The notes beneath the pieces are model-generated. The model was not told where the DNA came from, searched no databases, and saw only the letters and a list, made by a program, of their open reading frames with translations. DNA of 61,249 nt, taken from NCBI GenBank assembly GCA_044356305.1, contig JBIKWM010000018.1, forward strand, positions 1 to 61,249, read 5' to 3'. Shown in pieces: positions 25,635-35,101 of this stretch; position 1 is the stretch's first letter; every line of letters begins with the position of its first letter. Source of the DNA: JBIKWM01 sp044356305 (GTDB taxonomy: Bacteria; Bacteroidota; Bacteroidia; UBA10329). Position numbers and translations under genes: made by a program.

Positions 25635-28325
25635 ATGCAACGGCCGTTGGGACTCATAATTATCCTCTTGTTCGCCTTGCACGAGATAACCAACGCTCAA
25701 TTTTTAAAGGCGGTTGGGCAGCACTTTACAGCCGAGGGGACCGTGAATGCCGAAGTGCTTGCTTCGGCTCAGACCTCATGGGGTAATGTGGCCCTGACCG
25801 CAGATGGCTGGCAGTACGATATCATCCAGGACGCGTCAGTGCCCGATAGTTTCGGCATGTTCAGTGCCCAGTATCACCGCATCGGTTTCAGGGTGCAGAT
25901 GCCATTGACCACCGATCTCCGTTCCTCGCCCGCCCTGTTTCGTGAGACTCACTATGTCGATCCAGATGTACCTATCCACACCACAGCCCATGCCTGCATG
26001 AGGCAAAGGGCCGAAGGACTTGAGGTGGATCATTCCATTGATATAAAAGGATATTACAAGTCCGACCTGATATTCTCATCGCCTGAGGCACTGAGCGATT
26101 TCCGATTCACGATGACAGGCACAGACTCTGTTCGTTTGGGACCGGAAGGTGAGTTGATCTTTCAGACCCGTTTCGGGGAGATGGAGGAACAGATACCCGA
26201 AAGCAGGTTGTGGCACAATGGAAGTTGGCAGCATGTGGTGGCGCACCATACAATAGATGCGGACGGCACCATTGGCTACAAATGCGAGTGCACCGTGCAG
26301 CAGGGCGATACACTGGTGATTGATCCCATGCCGCATAGGTTATGGTCAACATACCTTGGTGGCACACTCACTGATCAGGTTGAGAACGTTGATACGGACG
26401 AAGATGGCAACATGTACGTTACGGGATTCACACAGAGCACTGCCAACTTCGCCACCAGCGGATCCTATCAGGGCACCATCATCGGTTCGGTGAACTGTTT
26501 CCTTATCAAATACGCCCCCAATGGGCATAAGATCTGGGGCACCTACTTCGGAGGCGGCAATGGCGACCGTTGCTATGCGCTGCATTACCACGATGCCGAT
26601 GCCGTGTACGTGGGAGCCACCACCTTCAGCCAGACCAATGTAGTGACCTCGGGTGCGTTCCAGACCACCATTCAGGGTGCTGACGATGCGGCCATCGCGC
26701 GCTTCGACAGCACTGGGAGCCTTCTGTGGTGCACCTATTACGGTGGCGAGGACCATGATTTCCCTGCACGGTTGGCCACAGATGCCGCAGGCGACCTTGT
26801 ATTCGTAGGTCACACCCGCAGCTCGGTCAACATTGCCACCACAGGGGCATTTGATGAGTCTTTCAACGGATTTGAGAACGCCTTCCTAACGCGGTTCTCG
26901 CAGGCCGGATTCCCCATGTGGGGCACCTACCTGGGCAATGCTTCGAGCCGTGCCAACGATGTGGGAGTGGATGCCAACGGCAACATCTACCTGTGCGGCA
27001 CCACCAACGGCAGTATGGGTTGGACCGGTAACGGCACGTTTCAGCCTGCACCAGGTGGCGACTTCGATGGATTTGTGATGAAGTTCGGCCCCACAGGCAA
27101 CAACATCTGGAGGTCGTATCTGGGCGGTGCCTCTGAGGACGATGCCCATGCCATTGCCGTACTGCCAACGGGCACCAGCTATGTGGCCATCTTCACTGCC
27201 AGCACAGGTCTGGCCACTGCGGGCACCTACCAGACCGTACCTGCCAGCAACGAGGACGGTCTGCTCATCCGCATCGGCCCTGACGGCAGCCGCGACTGGG
27301 CCACCTATTTCGGTGGCAACGAGGTGGATTACCCCTATGCGGTGCAGATTGATGCCCAGCAGAACATAACGGTGGCCGGAATGACCGTGAGCCTTACGGG
27401 CATAGCCACACCGGGCGCATTCCAAGCGGTGAACAATGGTGAATATGATGTGATGCTGATGGAATTTGACCCCAGCGGGCAGTTGCGTTGGGGCACCTAT
27501 TGGGGCGGTGAGCTGAGCGACCAGGCCAACGATATGGCCCTTGACCCACGGCACGGTCATATATTATTAGGTGGAATAACACGCAGCGCCACCGGCATGG
27601 CCACCCCAGGGGCACTGCTCGGCAGTTATAGCGGTGGGCAGAACGATGGATTTGTGGCCCGGTTCTGCGAGCCGATCCTACCGCAGTTGGCCTATCAGCC
27701 CGTGCCGGCCTGTGCGGGTCAGGAGTTCGTGGCTGCTGTAACTGATGCTCTTCCGTTCAACGCCCTGCAATGGCAGCAAGGCCCTGCTGGTGCCACTTGG
27801 AACATGGGCGCACTCGGTGCGGGTACCTATTGGCCTGTGCTGATGAGCACCGACACAAACAGTTGCCCATTCACCGACTCGTTGCAGATAGATGTGTCGC
27901 CCCTGCCCACATTCGCCATTGAGATGAATGTGGATACGTTGCGGGTGAATGAGCCGATGGTTTTCAATGCTTCCGTTCAATGTGCCACGTACCAGTGGTC
28001 GGGCGGTATCACCTCTTCAGACCTTCCGTACACTGCCACCACAACGGAACCGACCGAGATATGTCTGTCCTGTTCGGATGCCAATGGGTGCACGGACCAG
28101 GTGTGCATGACCGTCTATCCGCAACTGCCCATCGGTATCCAATCGCCCAGCAGAGGTGTAATGCCCGTCACCTATTCCATTTATGGGATGGATGGGAGGC
28201 TGATGGCCCTTGGGGTAGGGCAGTCCATTCCGGCCATGATGGCCGATTTCGATGGCCCTGCTGGCATCTACCTGCTCAGGATAATGACGGATGAAGGGCC
28301 GATGACCATCCGGTTCGTGAGGTGA
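25635..28325 (+). CDS. SBBP beta-propeller protein with T9SS sorting domain
   Basis: An 896-residue secreted protein. Signal peptide (1-22, LIIILLFALHEITNAQ); an N-terminal beta-rich region (about 25-215); seven SBBP-type blades (about 235-680), each with a W.TYxGG motif (WSTYLGG, WGTYFGG, WCTYYGG, WGTYLGN, WRSYLGG, WATYFGG, WGTYWGG); an Ig-like region; and a T9SS tail (about 830-896, YGMDGRLMALG, GIYLLRIM). The start at 25635 follows TACTTTG, a near -7 element, by 4 nt; an upstream in-frame ATG at 25578 lacks a signal peptide. Likely a surface adhesin or binding scaffold. Confidence 0.85.
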   Translation: MQRPLGLIIILLFALHEITNAQFLKAVGQHFTAEGTVNAEVLASAQTSWGNVALTADGWQYDIIQDASVPDSFGMFSAQYHRIGFRVQMPLTTDLRSSPALFRETHYVDPDVPIHTTAHACMRQRAEGLEVDHSIDIKGYYKSDLIFSSPEALSDFRFTMTGTDSVRLGPEGELIFQTRFGEMEEQIPESRLWHNGSWQHVVAHHTIDADGTIGYKCECTVQQGDTLVIDPMPHRLWSTYLGGTLTDQVENVDTDEDGNMYVTGFTQSTANFATSGSYQGTIIGSVNCFLIKYAPNGHKIWGTYFGGGNGDRCYALHYHDADAVYVGATTFSQTNVVTSGAFQTTIQGADDAAIARFDSTGSLLWCTYYGGEDHDFPARLATDAAGDLVFVGHTRSSVNIATTGAFDESFNGFENAFLTRFSQAGFPMWGTYLGNASSRANDVGVDANGNIYLCGTTNGSMGWTGNGTFQPAPGGDFDGFVMKFGPTGNNIWRSYLGGASEDDAHAIAVLPTGTSYVAIFTASTGLATAGTYQTVPASNEDGLLIRIGPDGSRDWATYFGGNEVDYPYAVQIDAQQNITVAGMTVSLTGIATPGAFQAVNNGEYDVMLMEFDPSGQLRWGTYWGGELSDQANDMALDPRHGHILLGGITRSATGMATPGALLGSYSGGQNDGFVARFCEPILPQLAYQPVPACAGQEFVAAVTDALPFNALQWQQGPAGATWNMGALGAGTYWPVLMSTDTNSCPFTDSLQIDVSPLPTFAIEMNVDTLRVNEPMVFNASVQCATYQWSGGITSSDLPYTATTTEPTEICLSCSDANGCTDQVCMTVYPQLPIGIQSPSRGVMPVTYSIYGMDGRLMALGVGQSIPAMMADFDGPAGIYLLRIMTDEGPMTIRFVR

Positions 28326-28576
28326 GAAGCGGTCTCTGAGATGCGTGCCCATGGCCTCTTTGGGCGGTTTGTTTATAGAATCAGCCAAAGTATTGATACA
28401 GATTTGGGCGATTCAGGTCTGAACATCTTTCATAAAATCAGTAAACTAAGTGTGTGACTTGAAATTTGGCTGGCGGTAATTTCTGATTTGAACACGTAAG
28501 AATATTCGAAATCGAGTTTTCTGCCAGGAATAGGGACATTCACCTTTGCATCATCAAATCACCAAAACGGAGAAAC
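28326..28576. other. Intergenic region between two T9SS-substrate genes
   Basis: AT-rich 251-bp gap. CACCTTTG (28546-28553) resembles a -7 element 23 nt before the next start. I see no RNA gene. Confidence 0.4.
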
Positions 28577-30328
28577 ATGAAACGCATCATACCTTTCCTC
28601 ACCGCAGCGCTGCTCGGCTTTGCAGCCACCGAGGTACGGGCCCAGGCCCAGCCATTCGGCATCATCTCGGCAGCCGACTCCACCTGGGGGCCGCTGTGTA
28701 CCACCCCGGCCACCATTGACTTCTTCATGTATGGATGGGCCAATCAGTTCAACGCCCAGACTGAGACGGTCACCTGCGCCTTCCATTATGGCGATGGCAC
28801 CACCGATACCGTGACTGCCCAGTTGTATGGCGACTTTGCAGGGCTCAACTTCTTTGCCGGAGGTGCGCACCAGTACAATGCCCCCGGCAGCTACACCGTG
28901 TTCTACGAGGTGTGGGGAACGGCCAGCGGCACGTTCTTCTACGACTCGCTGATAGTTGCCGATGAGATCGTGATCTCCGACACATGCGGCAGCATTGAGG
29001 GCACTGTGTGGTACGATTCGGACAACAACTGCCAGATGGATCAGGGCGAACCGATGATGGAAAGCCGCCCCATGGGCCTGTTCAACGTGGGCGGCACCCA
29101 ACCAATTGCCTACGACTATACCGATGCCAACGGTGCCTACGGGTTCTATGCCCCGATGGGCGGCAACTACGAGGTGCACCTGCTCGACCAGTCGTATAAC
29201 AACGCTTGCCCGGGCTTTGTGCAGCCCGTGGGCACCATGCCCAACAGCGGCATCGATTTCGGTGTGTACTGCGACAGCAACTTTTTCGACCTCGCAGGAT
29301 CGCTCTCGGCATGGCAGATCCGTCCGGGTTTCAATGGCAACCTGTACCTCTACATCAACAACCTCGGCTGTCTGCCACAGAGCGGCACAGCCACTATAAC
29401 ACTCGACCCGGTGGTGAGCTACAACGGCACATGCTTCCCGCAGGGGGCCATAACAGCCAATGGCAACACGCTCACATTCAACTTCGCGGCCCTCAGTTCG
29501 GGTCAATGGGGCTCGTGGGTGCACATCGGGGTCTATACCGATCCAGGCGCGATACTCAACACCACGGCCTGCTTCAACCTGAGTGTGACCCCCACCAGTG
29601 GCGATGCCAATGTGGCCAACAACAGCGGTACGTTCTGCTTCCCTGTGACCAACAGCTGGGACCCCAACGATAAGGCTGTGACCCCCGGAAGCGGTGCCAA
29701 CGGGGGCGTATTGCCCAATCAGGACCTGACCTACCGCGTGCGTTTCCAGAACACCGGCACAGCCGAGGCCGTGAACATCTTTATCCTCGATACCATTGAC
29801 ACAGATCTTGACCTGAGCACCTTCCGTGTGTTGGCCACCAGCCACCCGATGCAGCTTTTCATGCTCGAGGACCGTGTGGTGAAGTTCAGTTTCCCTGATA
29901 TCAACCTGCCCGATAGCACCACCGATGAGGCCGGTAGCCACGGGTTTGTGCTCTACACCATTGCACAGAATGCCGACCTGCCCGAAGGCACGGTGATGGA
30001 GAACACGGCCCACATCTACTTCGACTTCAACCCGGCAGTGGTGACCAACACAACGGTAAGCACCATCGACCTGAGCAGCAGTATTGTGGAAGGGGAGGAG
30101 CTGATGCTCGACATCACACCCAACCCTGCACACGACATGCTGACCATAGTGGGCCAAAGCGGCAGCGCCAATGCCCAAGTGATCGATGCCATGGGCCGTA
30201 TCGTGATCAGCCGTGCGATAGCGGCCGACCGCGCCCTGATGGACGTGAGTAGCCTAAAAGGCGGTGCTTACATCATCCGCATAACGGATGTGGACGGTGT
30301 GCGCACAGCCCGATTCGTGAAAAACTGA
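28577..30328 (+). CDS. T9SS-targeted cell-surface protein with PKD, SdrD-B-like and DUF7619-type domains
   Basis: A 583-residue secreted protein. Signal peptide (1-22, ending VRAQ); PKD-like fold (about 40-130, HYGDGTTDTV, GSYTVFYEVWG); a B-type/SdrD-like unit (about 138-235, GTVWYDSDNNCQMDQGEP, NGAYGFYAPMGGNYEV); a domain of SWDPNDK...RFQNTGTAEAVNIFILDT type (about 365-500), common in Bacteroidota surface proteins and ending NTAHIYFDFNPAVVTNT; and a T9SS type A tail (about 510-583). No catalytic residues seen; probably structural or adhesive. Confidence 0.85.
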   Translation: MKRIIPFLTAALLGFAATEVRAQAQPFGIISAADSTWGPLCTTPATIDFFMYGWANQFNAQTETVTCAFHYGDGTTDTVTAQLYGDFAGLNFFAGGAHQYNAPGSYTVFYEVWGTASGTFFYDSLIVADEIVISDTCGSIEGTVWYDSDNNCQMDQGEPMMESRPMGLFNVGGTQPIAYDYTDANGAYGFYAPMGGNYEVHLLDQSYNNACPGFVQPVGTMPNSGIDFGVYCDSNFFDLAGSLSAWQIRPGFNGNLYLYINNLGCLPQSGTATITLDPVVSYNGTCFPQGAITANGNTLTFNFAALSSGQWGSWVHIGVYTDPGAILNTTACFNLSVTPTSGDANVANNSGTFCFPVTNSWDPNDKAVTPGSGANGGVLPNQDLTYRVRFQNTGTAEAVNIFILDTIDTDLDLSTFRVLATSHPMQLFMLEDRVVKFSFPDINLPDSTTDEAGSHGFVLYTIAQNADLPEGTVMENTAHIYFDFNPAVVTNTTVSTIDLSSSIVEGEELMLDITPNPAHDMLTIVGQSGSANAQVIDAMGRIVISRAIAADRALMDVSSLKGGAYIIRITDVDGVRTARFVKN

Positions 30329-30350
30329 TTCGCCTAAGGATCAATTTCGG

Positions 30351-30388
30351 CAAGGCCCGTGGTAGCGATACCCGGGCCTTGTTTTTTT
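30351..30388 (+). terminator. Rho-independent terminator
   Basis: CAAGGCCCG (30351-30359) pairs with CGGGCCTTG (30373-30381), followed by seven T. It ends the 28577-30328 transcript and may also limit read-through from the convergent desaturase gene. Confidence 0.85.
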
Positions 30389-30414
30389 ATGGGGATCAAT
30401 AACCCGTTGTCCGT

Positions 30415-31881
30415 TCACCCATCGGCCAGCCCCACGGCAATCTTGGCCGAAAGCAGCGAGAGCGGAATACTGGGCCCTGGATGCACACTGCCTCCGCACA
30501 GATAGAGCCCTTTGACGCGCGGTGCGAAATTGGGATGACGCAGGAATGCCGCGAACAGGCCGTTGCTGCTGTTGCCGTACACCGCTCCCTTGGCCGATGA
30601 TGTGCGCTGGGCTATGAGCGGTGGAGTGAGCACCTCCTCGCACACGATATTGCCACCGATGTCGGCACCGAGCCGCTGCGACAGGCGGTGCAGCACCCGC
30701 TGCCGCAGGCTGTGCACCTCCGCATCCCAATCCTTCCCGGTATGGTGCGGCACGGTGACCATCACAAACCAGTTCTGGTGGCCCGCAGGCGCATCGGTGG
30801 GGTTCATGGTGCTGCTGATGTAGAGGTAGATGGTGGGGTCGTGGGCCACTTTGCCCTCCTTGAAGATCTGGTGGTATTCCAGGACCTGGTCGCTGCTCAT
30901 GAACATGTTGTGCAGGCCCAGCCGCGCAAATTGGCCCTTGATTCCCCAATAAAAGACAATGACCGAGCTGCTCAGCGGCTGCCTCAGGCTGATTGACGGT
31001 CGGGCCACACGGGGCATCAGATGGCTGTAAACGCTGTGCACATCGGCATTAGCGAATATCCGGTCGAACGGTTCGGTGGCTTTGCCGCAGCGCACCCCTT
31101 GTACACGGCCGTGCTGGCAGACGATCTCATCGACCCGTGTGTTGAGCCTGAACCGCACCCCCATGCGCTGCGCCAATGCCGTGAGCGATGTGGTGACACT
31201 GTGCATGCCGCCCACCGGGTAGCTGGCGCCCAGGCCCAGCTCGTAATGCGCAATGAGATTGAGGGTGGCCGGTGCCTGAAACGGGTCGCTGCCGTTGTAA
31301 CTGGCGTACTGGTTGAATATGGCCGTCACCTTCGGGTCGCGCAGCAGGGCGGCATTGGCCCGCGCCATGGAGCTGAACGCACCTATGCGGTGGAAACGGA
31401 GCACCCCGTGCAGCGTGGCCCTGTCCAGATAATTGCGCCAGCGGTGCAGGCTGCGTTGCAGGAACACCGGGTCGGTTATCTCCAGTTTCTCGCGGCACTC
31501 GCTGAAGTACTGTTCCAGGTCCTGCCTCCTTACGCTGGTCCTGGTGGTGAATTCCCTTATCAGCTCCTCCCTGTCGGCCGGGGTGCTTATCACAGTGCCA
31601 TCAACAAAGAAATAGCGGAACACCGGGTCGAGCGGCACGTGGCGGAAATGGTCGGTGGGTTCCTCGCCCGCCAGGCGGAAGAGCTCATCGACATACTGCG
31701 GCATGGTGAGCACCGATGGGCCCATGTCCCAACGGAAACCGTCCCTGCGCAGTTCAGCTATCTTGCCTCCCGTATGGCCGTTGGCCTCAAACACCGTCAC
31801 AGCGTGACCCTTGGCGGCCGACCGTATGGCAGCGGCAAGCCCCGCCACCCCCGATCCTATCACTGCCACGCCCGTGCCCAT
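30415..31881 (-). CDS. CrtI/phytoene-desaturase-family FAD oxidoreductase
   Basis: A 488-residue flavoprotein of the CrtI/CrtD/retinol-saturase family: FAD motif VIGSGVAGLAAAIRSAAKG (6-24), EANGHTGGKIAELRRDGFRWDMGPS (second part of the FAD site), YPVGGMHSV in mid-protein and the C-terminal LYLCGGSVHPGPSIP. Such enzymes desaturate, isomerise or oxidise polyenes such as carotenoids. No phytoene synthase or cyclase lies in the window. Its start is only 23 bp from the divergent ACP gene, so the two share a promoter region. Substrate unresolved; linkage to an ACP and an acyltransferase argues for an unusual polyene or acyl product. Confidence 0.85.
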   Translation of the reverse strand: MGTGVAVIGSGVAGLAAAIRSAAKGHAVTVFEANGHTGGKIAELRRDGFRWDMGPSVLTMPQYVDELFRLAGEEPTDHFRHVPLDPVFRYFFVDGTVISTPADREELIREFTTRTSVRRQDLEQYFSECREKLEITDPVFLQRSLHRWRNYLDRATLHGVLRFHRIGAFSSMARANAALLRDPKVTAIFNQYASYNGSDPFQAPATLNLIAHYELGLGASYPVGGMHSVTTSLTALAQRMGVRFRLNTRVDEIVCQHGRVQGVRCGKATEPFDRIFANADVHSVYSHLMPRVARPSISLRQPLSSSVIVFYWGIKGQFARLGLHNMFMSSDQVLEYHQIFKEGKVAHDPTIYLYISSTMNPTDAPAGHQNWFVMVTVPHHTGKDWDAEVHSLRQRVLHRLSQRLGADIGGNIVCEEVLTPPLIAQRTSSAKGAVYGNSSNGLFAAFLRHPNFAPRVKGLYLCGGSVHPGPSIPLSLLSAKIAVGLADG

Positions 31882-31890
31882 CGGTTTCTG

Positions 31891-31898
31891 TACTTTCG
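31891..31898 (+). promoter_or_regulatory. -7 element TACTTTCG of the ACP gene
   Basis: This matches TAnnTTCG and lies 6 nt before the ATG at 31905, implying a leaderless or near-leaderless transcript. It lies within the 23-bp gap to the divergent desaturase start (31881). Confidence 0.55.
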
Positions 31899-31904
31899 CG
31901 CCAA

Positions 31905-32156
31905 ATGTCGGTTCAGCGCGAGGATGTGATCAACATGTTGCGCAGCTACCTTTTGGCAAAGGTGCTGGCTCCCGGCACCGTGCTGCATGACGACACCCCC
32001 TTTGCCGAGGTGGGCATCGATTCGGTGACGGTCATTGAGCTCTCGATGAGGATCGAGGACCGGTTCGGCATCGAGATACCGGCCGACCAACTGCTACAGG
32101 AGAACCTGCGCAGCATGGCCGCACTGGCCGACTGTGCGGTACGACAGGCCGTGTGA
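31905..32156 (+). CDS. Acyl carrier protein
   Basis: An 83-residue ACP. The phosphopantetheine attachment motif is FAEVGIDSVTVIELSMRIED (Ser in GIDS, about residue 47), within a four-helix carrier fold; helix 2 follows directly. It is not the fatty-acid-synthase acpP by context: it is paired with an HxxxD acyltransferase (1-base overlap) and diverges from a CrtI-like desaturase. It probably carries an acyl or aryl group for that pathway. Confidence 0.85.
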   Translation: MSVQREDVINMLRSYLLAKVLAPGTVLHDDTPFAEVGIDSVTVIELSMRIEDRFGIEIPADQLLQENLRSMAALADCAVRQAV

Positions 32157-33331
32157 TGCGGCATCCGCTCTCGGGCGCTGACCTCTTCCATCTGCTGGTG
32201 CACCGCAGCATGGTGGCCCGCGGGCTACCCGGCAACATATCGCGCATCCTGTTCCATCTGGCCGATGCAGCTGACGGTGACACCCTGCGCACTTGGCTCG
32301 TGGGCAACCGCCTGTTGCACCAGGTACGTGCCATCCGTGCCCGTTTCCATTGGCCCCAAAAGCCCTGCTTCGAACCCTTCCACCCCGTTGACCCCGGTTT
32401 CTCCATCACCCATACCGAAGATCCTGATGTCTGGCTGGGGCCGATGTTGCAGAAGGGATTCGGGCCCGAGGACGGCCGGGTGCGCATAGATGTGGCCCTG
32501 TCGCCCCACGGCACCTATGCGCTGCTCAGCATGGACCATGTGCTGTTCGACCACCGGGGCATGATCAACCTGCTGCACGCCCTCGAGGCAGGCCAGTGGC
32601 AGGGCCCGTGGTACGATGATGCCCCAGAGCCCGCGTGGGGCCAACGGTTGCGCCATGCCAGTGCCGCCATGCTCCATGCCTTTGGCAGTGCCGGGCCGCG
32701 CATGGCCACCCTGGCCAGCGGTAAGCCCCGTGCCGCCACCTACACCCACACCCTGCACACAACCGCCCACACCACCTACCTCAGGCAGCAGGCCACCCGG
32801 GCCGGGGCCGGCAGCAGCCTCGCCCTCTATACCATGGCCCTTACCGCACAGCGCGTGGCCACCCAGCTCGACCAGCGCGGCACCCCGTGGCCCTACCTGT
32901 GGTTCAGTACCCCGCACGACCTCCGCCCGCGCGGGGCCAGCGGACACCTCATAGGCAACCGCATGTCGTTCTTCTTCTTCAGGCTCAGCGCCCAGGTGGC
33001 GCGCCACCCCGACCGCTCGGTGCCCGAACTGATGCGCCAGCTCAGGCACCAGGTGAGGCACCAGGGCCCACAGCGCTACTTTGTGCTACTGGGCATGTTC
33101 CGCCATCTGCCCCTGTGGCTCAGCACGGCCATGTTCAACCTGCCCAGCGCGGGCCGATGGGCTACCTTCGCCTTCTCCGACCTGGGCGACCTCGACCGCC
33201 TGCCCGCCACTTGCATGGGCCGGCCCGTGTTGGCCGCCACCCATTACCCGCCCGTGCCCAGCCCGCCCGGTATGAGCGTGGCGGCCGGCCTCAGCCATGC
33301 TTGCCTCTTGGTGGTGGAGGGGAGGGGCTGA
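32156..33331 (+). CDS. Condensation-domain-like HxxxD acyltransferase
   Basis: A 391-residue protein of the CoA/ACP-dependent acyltransferase superfamily (NRPS condensation, wax-ester synthase, PapA5 folds). The catalytic motif is MDHVLFDHRG (His128, Asp132), and a late FAFSDLGDL resembles the structural motif of the second subdomain. The start is the ATG at 32156, overlapping the ACP stop by one base (TGATG); a GTG at 32153 is possible. Inferred role: transfer of an ACP-bound acyl group to an alcohol or amine acceptor, perhaps a polyene. Very GC-rich. Confidence 0.7.
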   Translation: MRHPLSGADLFHLLVHRSMVARGLPGNISRILFHLADAADGDTLRTWLVGNRLLHQVRAIRARFHWPQKPCFEPFHPVDPGFSITHTEDPDVWLGPMLQKGFGPEDGRVRIDVALSPHGTYALLSMDHVLFDHRGMINLLHALEAGQWQGPWYDDAPEPAWGQRLRHASAAMLHAFGSAGPRMATLASGKPRAATYTHTLHTTAHTTYLRQQATRAGAGSSLALYTMALTAQRVATQLDQRGTPWPYLWFSTPHDLRPRGASGHLIGNRMSFFFFRLSAQVARHPDRSVPELMRQLRHQVRHQGPQRYFVLLGMFRHLPLWLSTAMFNLPSAGRWATFAFSDLGDLDRLPATCMGRPVLAATHYPPVPSPPGMSVAAGLSHACLLVVEGRG

Positions 33332-33506
33332 ATGACCCCACGGGCACTGACCGCTGTGCTTCTGTTAGGCCCGAGTGTATCAGATCCCGTTCGTGCGGGT
33401 ATGCTGAGGAGGACTTGAGGGGGGGGCGCTCTAAGGCGAAGTCACAGACTTAGTGTGTCATGTTCCGCACGAGTGATCCTTCGGAACACTTGAGCGGGCG
33501 GGGGGG
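33332..33506. other. Intergenic stretch with G-run and imperfect hairpins
   Basis: No gene seen. It contains runs of eight (near 33419) and seven G (near 33500), and the arms GTTCCG (33460-33465) and CGGAAC (33482-33487). Composition shifts from GC-rich to AT-rich on its right. Confidence 0.4.
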
Positions 33507-34016
33507 CTAGTTATTTATTCTTTTCAACTTAATTGCTGGCGTTACTAATGTCTTGTATTGATTCTTTGGGTAGTTTGATACGAGATAGTCAAATTCAATT
33601 TTTTCATCTCCGTAAACTGAAATGACATGAAATTCCCATTTGAATTTATCAGAAGTTATAGTAACCGTGTCATCTTTCAATTTCCATTTCATTGGAGTGG
33701 TCCAAAGAGCATTGATGGCTCCACCATTTGTTGATTCCCAAAACTCGAAGTGTTTTCTGTTCTTAAACTCTAAGTTGACATAGTCATTCGCTTTTACGAG
33801 TTCCGTTACTGGTTCTATGTAAAACTTCTGGATTTCTCTTACATCGTCTCTTAATTCCTTGTTTGTCCTCTTAATTAGTTGAATAGTGTCTGCGGTAAAG
33901 AATGCACTATCTGTGTTGGCCGTAAACCATTCTCCTCTTAAGTCAGTTTTGGATATTTTGCTTTGTCCAAAGGATTCAAATGAAAGAACAATTGCGATTA
34001 AGGTGATGTATTTCAT
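33507..34016 (-). CDS. Secreted hypothetical protein, AT-rich
   Basis: A 169-residue protein with a signal peptide (MKYITLIAIVLSFESFGQ) from the ATG at 34016. The mature part reads like a small lipocalin-like or META-type beta-barrel (RGEWFTANTDSAFF...MKWKLKDDTVTITSDKFKWEF), but no family is certain. Codon use is strongly AT-biased compared with the flanking GC-rich genes, suggesting recent transfer. Confidence 0.65.
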   Translation of the reverse strand: MKYITLIAIVLSFESFGQSKISKTDLRGEWFTANTDSAFFTADTIQLIKRTNKELRDDVREIQKFYIEPVTELVKANDYVNLEFKNRKHFEFWESTNGGAINALWTTPMKWKLKDDTVTITSDKFKWEFHVISVYGDEKIEFDYLVSNYPKNQYKTLVTPAIKLKRINN

Positions 34017-34164
34017 TTTCAACTTAGCACCAACTCGCGGCTTTGTCCAACTCATCCACCCGTGATACATACATATCCACTAAATGAGCTGGGATACGCA
34101 TGTATTTGGGTTGTTTATGCTGACAATGATACAGACATACGGCCAAGGTCTTCGATAGCTTCCC

Positions 34165-34812
34165 TCACTCCAAATTGAACAGCGCCCTTTTTACGGGTTC
34201 GCTGGCAAAGGCCACTTCGGCAGCGGCATTCACCTTTTGCGCATAGGCCCACATGGCGCGGCTTAGCTGCGTGCGCTGGTAGGTGAGGTGAATGATCTCG
34301 TCCTTGTAGGCCTCCTGATCCAGTTCAGCGGCCAGTATGGCATCGGCCGCATCGACCAGTTCCTGCATGTGGGCGGCCGTGAGGCCCTTGGCCTGCAACG
34401 CGGCCAGATGCACGGTGGCCGTGCGGTGCATCTTGCGCAGATACACGGCATACTCGGTGGGGCGTTTGCGCAGCACCTGGTTGCGGTCCCACCGGAAGCT
34501 GCGGAAAATGCCATTGGCACCAAAGGCCTGTTGGGCGTAGTAGCGCAAGGCCGATATGGCCTTTGAGCCACGCGCCATGGTCTCGTTGAGTGCAGCACTG
34601 TGCACGGCAAGCAGGTCGAGGGTCAGTGCGTAGGACGGGTGCCGCAGAAGGGCATCGGTGGCCGCTTTCCATGCGGTAGCAAAGGCCGCATCAAAGTCGG
34701 GGTCTATGGCAGCCAGTTCCACCATGTGGTCAGCATAGATCCTCACAAGCGTGTCGCACAGCTCAATGGCATGCGGGTCTGATATGCGGTAGGGTCTGTC
34801 CTCGGTGGGCAT
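34165..34812 (-). CDS. Helical hypothetical protein
   Basis: A 215-residue all-helical, soluble protein, with no signal peptide and no motif I can assign. A GNGIFRSFRWDRNQVLRKRP loop separates two helical halves. Size and composition recall DUF-type four-helix proteins of Bacteroidota, often in several copies per genome. The start is the ATG at 34812; a TTG two codons upstream is less likely. A -7 element TATATTCG lies at 34850-34843. Confidence 0.65.
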   Translation of the reverse strand: MPTEDRPYRISDPHAIELCDTLVRIYADHMVELAAIDPDFDAAFATAWKAATDALLRHPSYALTLDLLAVHSAALNETMARGSKAISALRYYAQQAFGANGIFRSFRWDRNQVLRKRPTEYAVYLRKMHRTATVHLAALQAKGLTAAHMQELVDAADAILAAELDQEAYKDEIIHLTYQRTQLSRAMWAYAQKVNAAAEVAFASEPVKRALFNLE

Positions 34813-34842
34813 GTGCAAACAGGGTCAGGTGAATGAAAGGCC

Positions 34843-34850
34843 CGAATATA
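34843..34850 (-). promoter_or_regulatory. -7 element TATATTCG
   Basis: Minus-strand match to TAnnTTYG, 30 nt upstream of the ATG at 34812. Confidence 0.45.
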
Positions 34851-35101
34851 CAAAGTGGAATGAATGGAAGAGCAATGCAAATAGAAAGCCTGAACATGGG
34901 AGTTGTATAACTGACAATGGGAGACGTTATCACATAACTGAGATATGATGGAAGAGTAACGGGAGTTATAAGACTATATAGGGGAATGGATAGAAGAGTG
35001 CGAGTAGTGATTGGAAGAGTACTGTAAATGCTATGCCTACAACAGGGAATTGATGTCATAGGTGATAAAACAACTCCCCGACAAAATGTGAAAATTGCCG
35101 T
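34851..35101. other. AT-rich intergenic region with imperfect short repeats
   Basis: No gene seen. The motif TGGAAGAG or TAGAAGAG recurs near 34865, 34949, 34991 and 35011, and GGGAGTT near 34898 and 34961. The periodicity is irregular; possibly a degenerate repeat or a regulatory zone. Confidence 0.35.

Noticed and set aside
28559..30178. A 539-residue open frame opposite the T9SS-substrate gene
   Set aside because: It runs antisense to a gene with a signal peptide, clear domains and T9SS tail. His/Val-rich composition and no start context mark it as a GC-rich shadow frame.
32887..33453. A 188-residue plus-strand frame overlapping the acyltransferase end
   Set aside because: Pro/Arg/Ala-rich translation in another frame of a GC-rich gene, with no independent start or homology cue.
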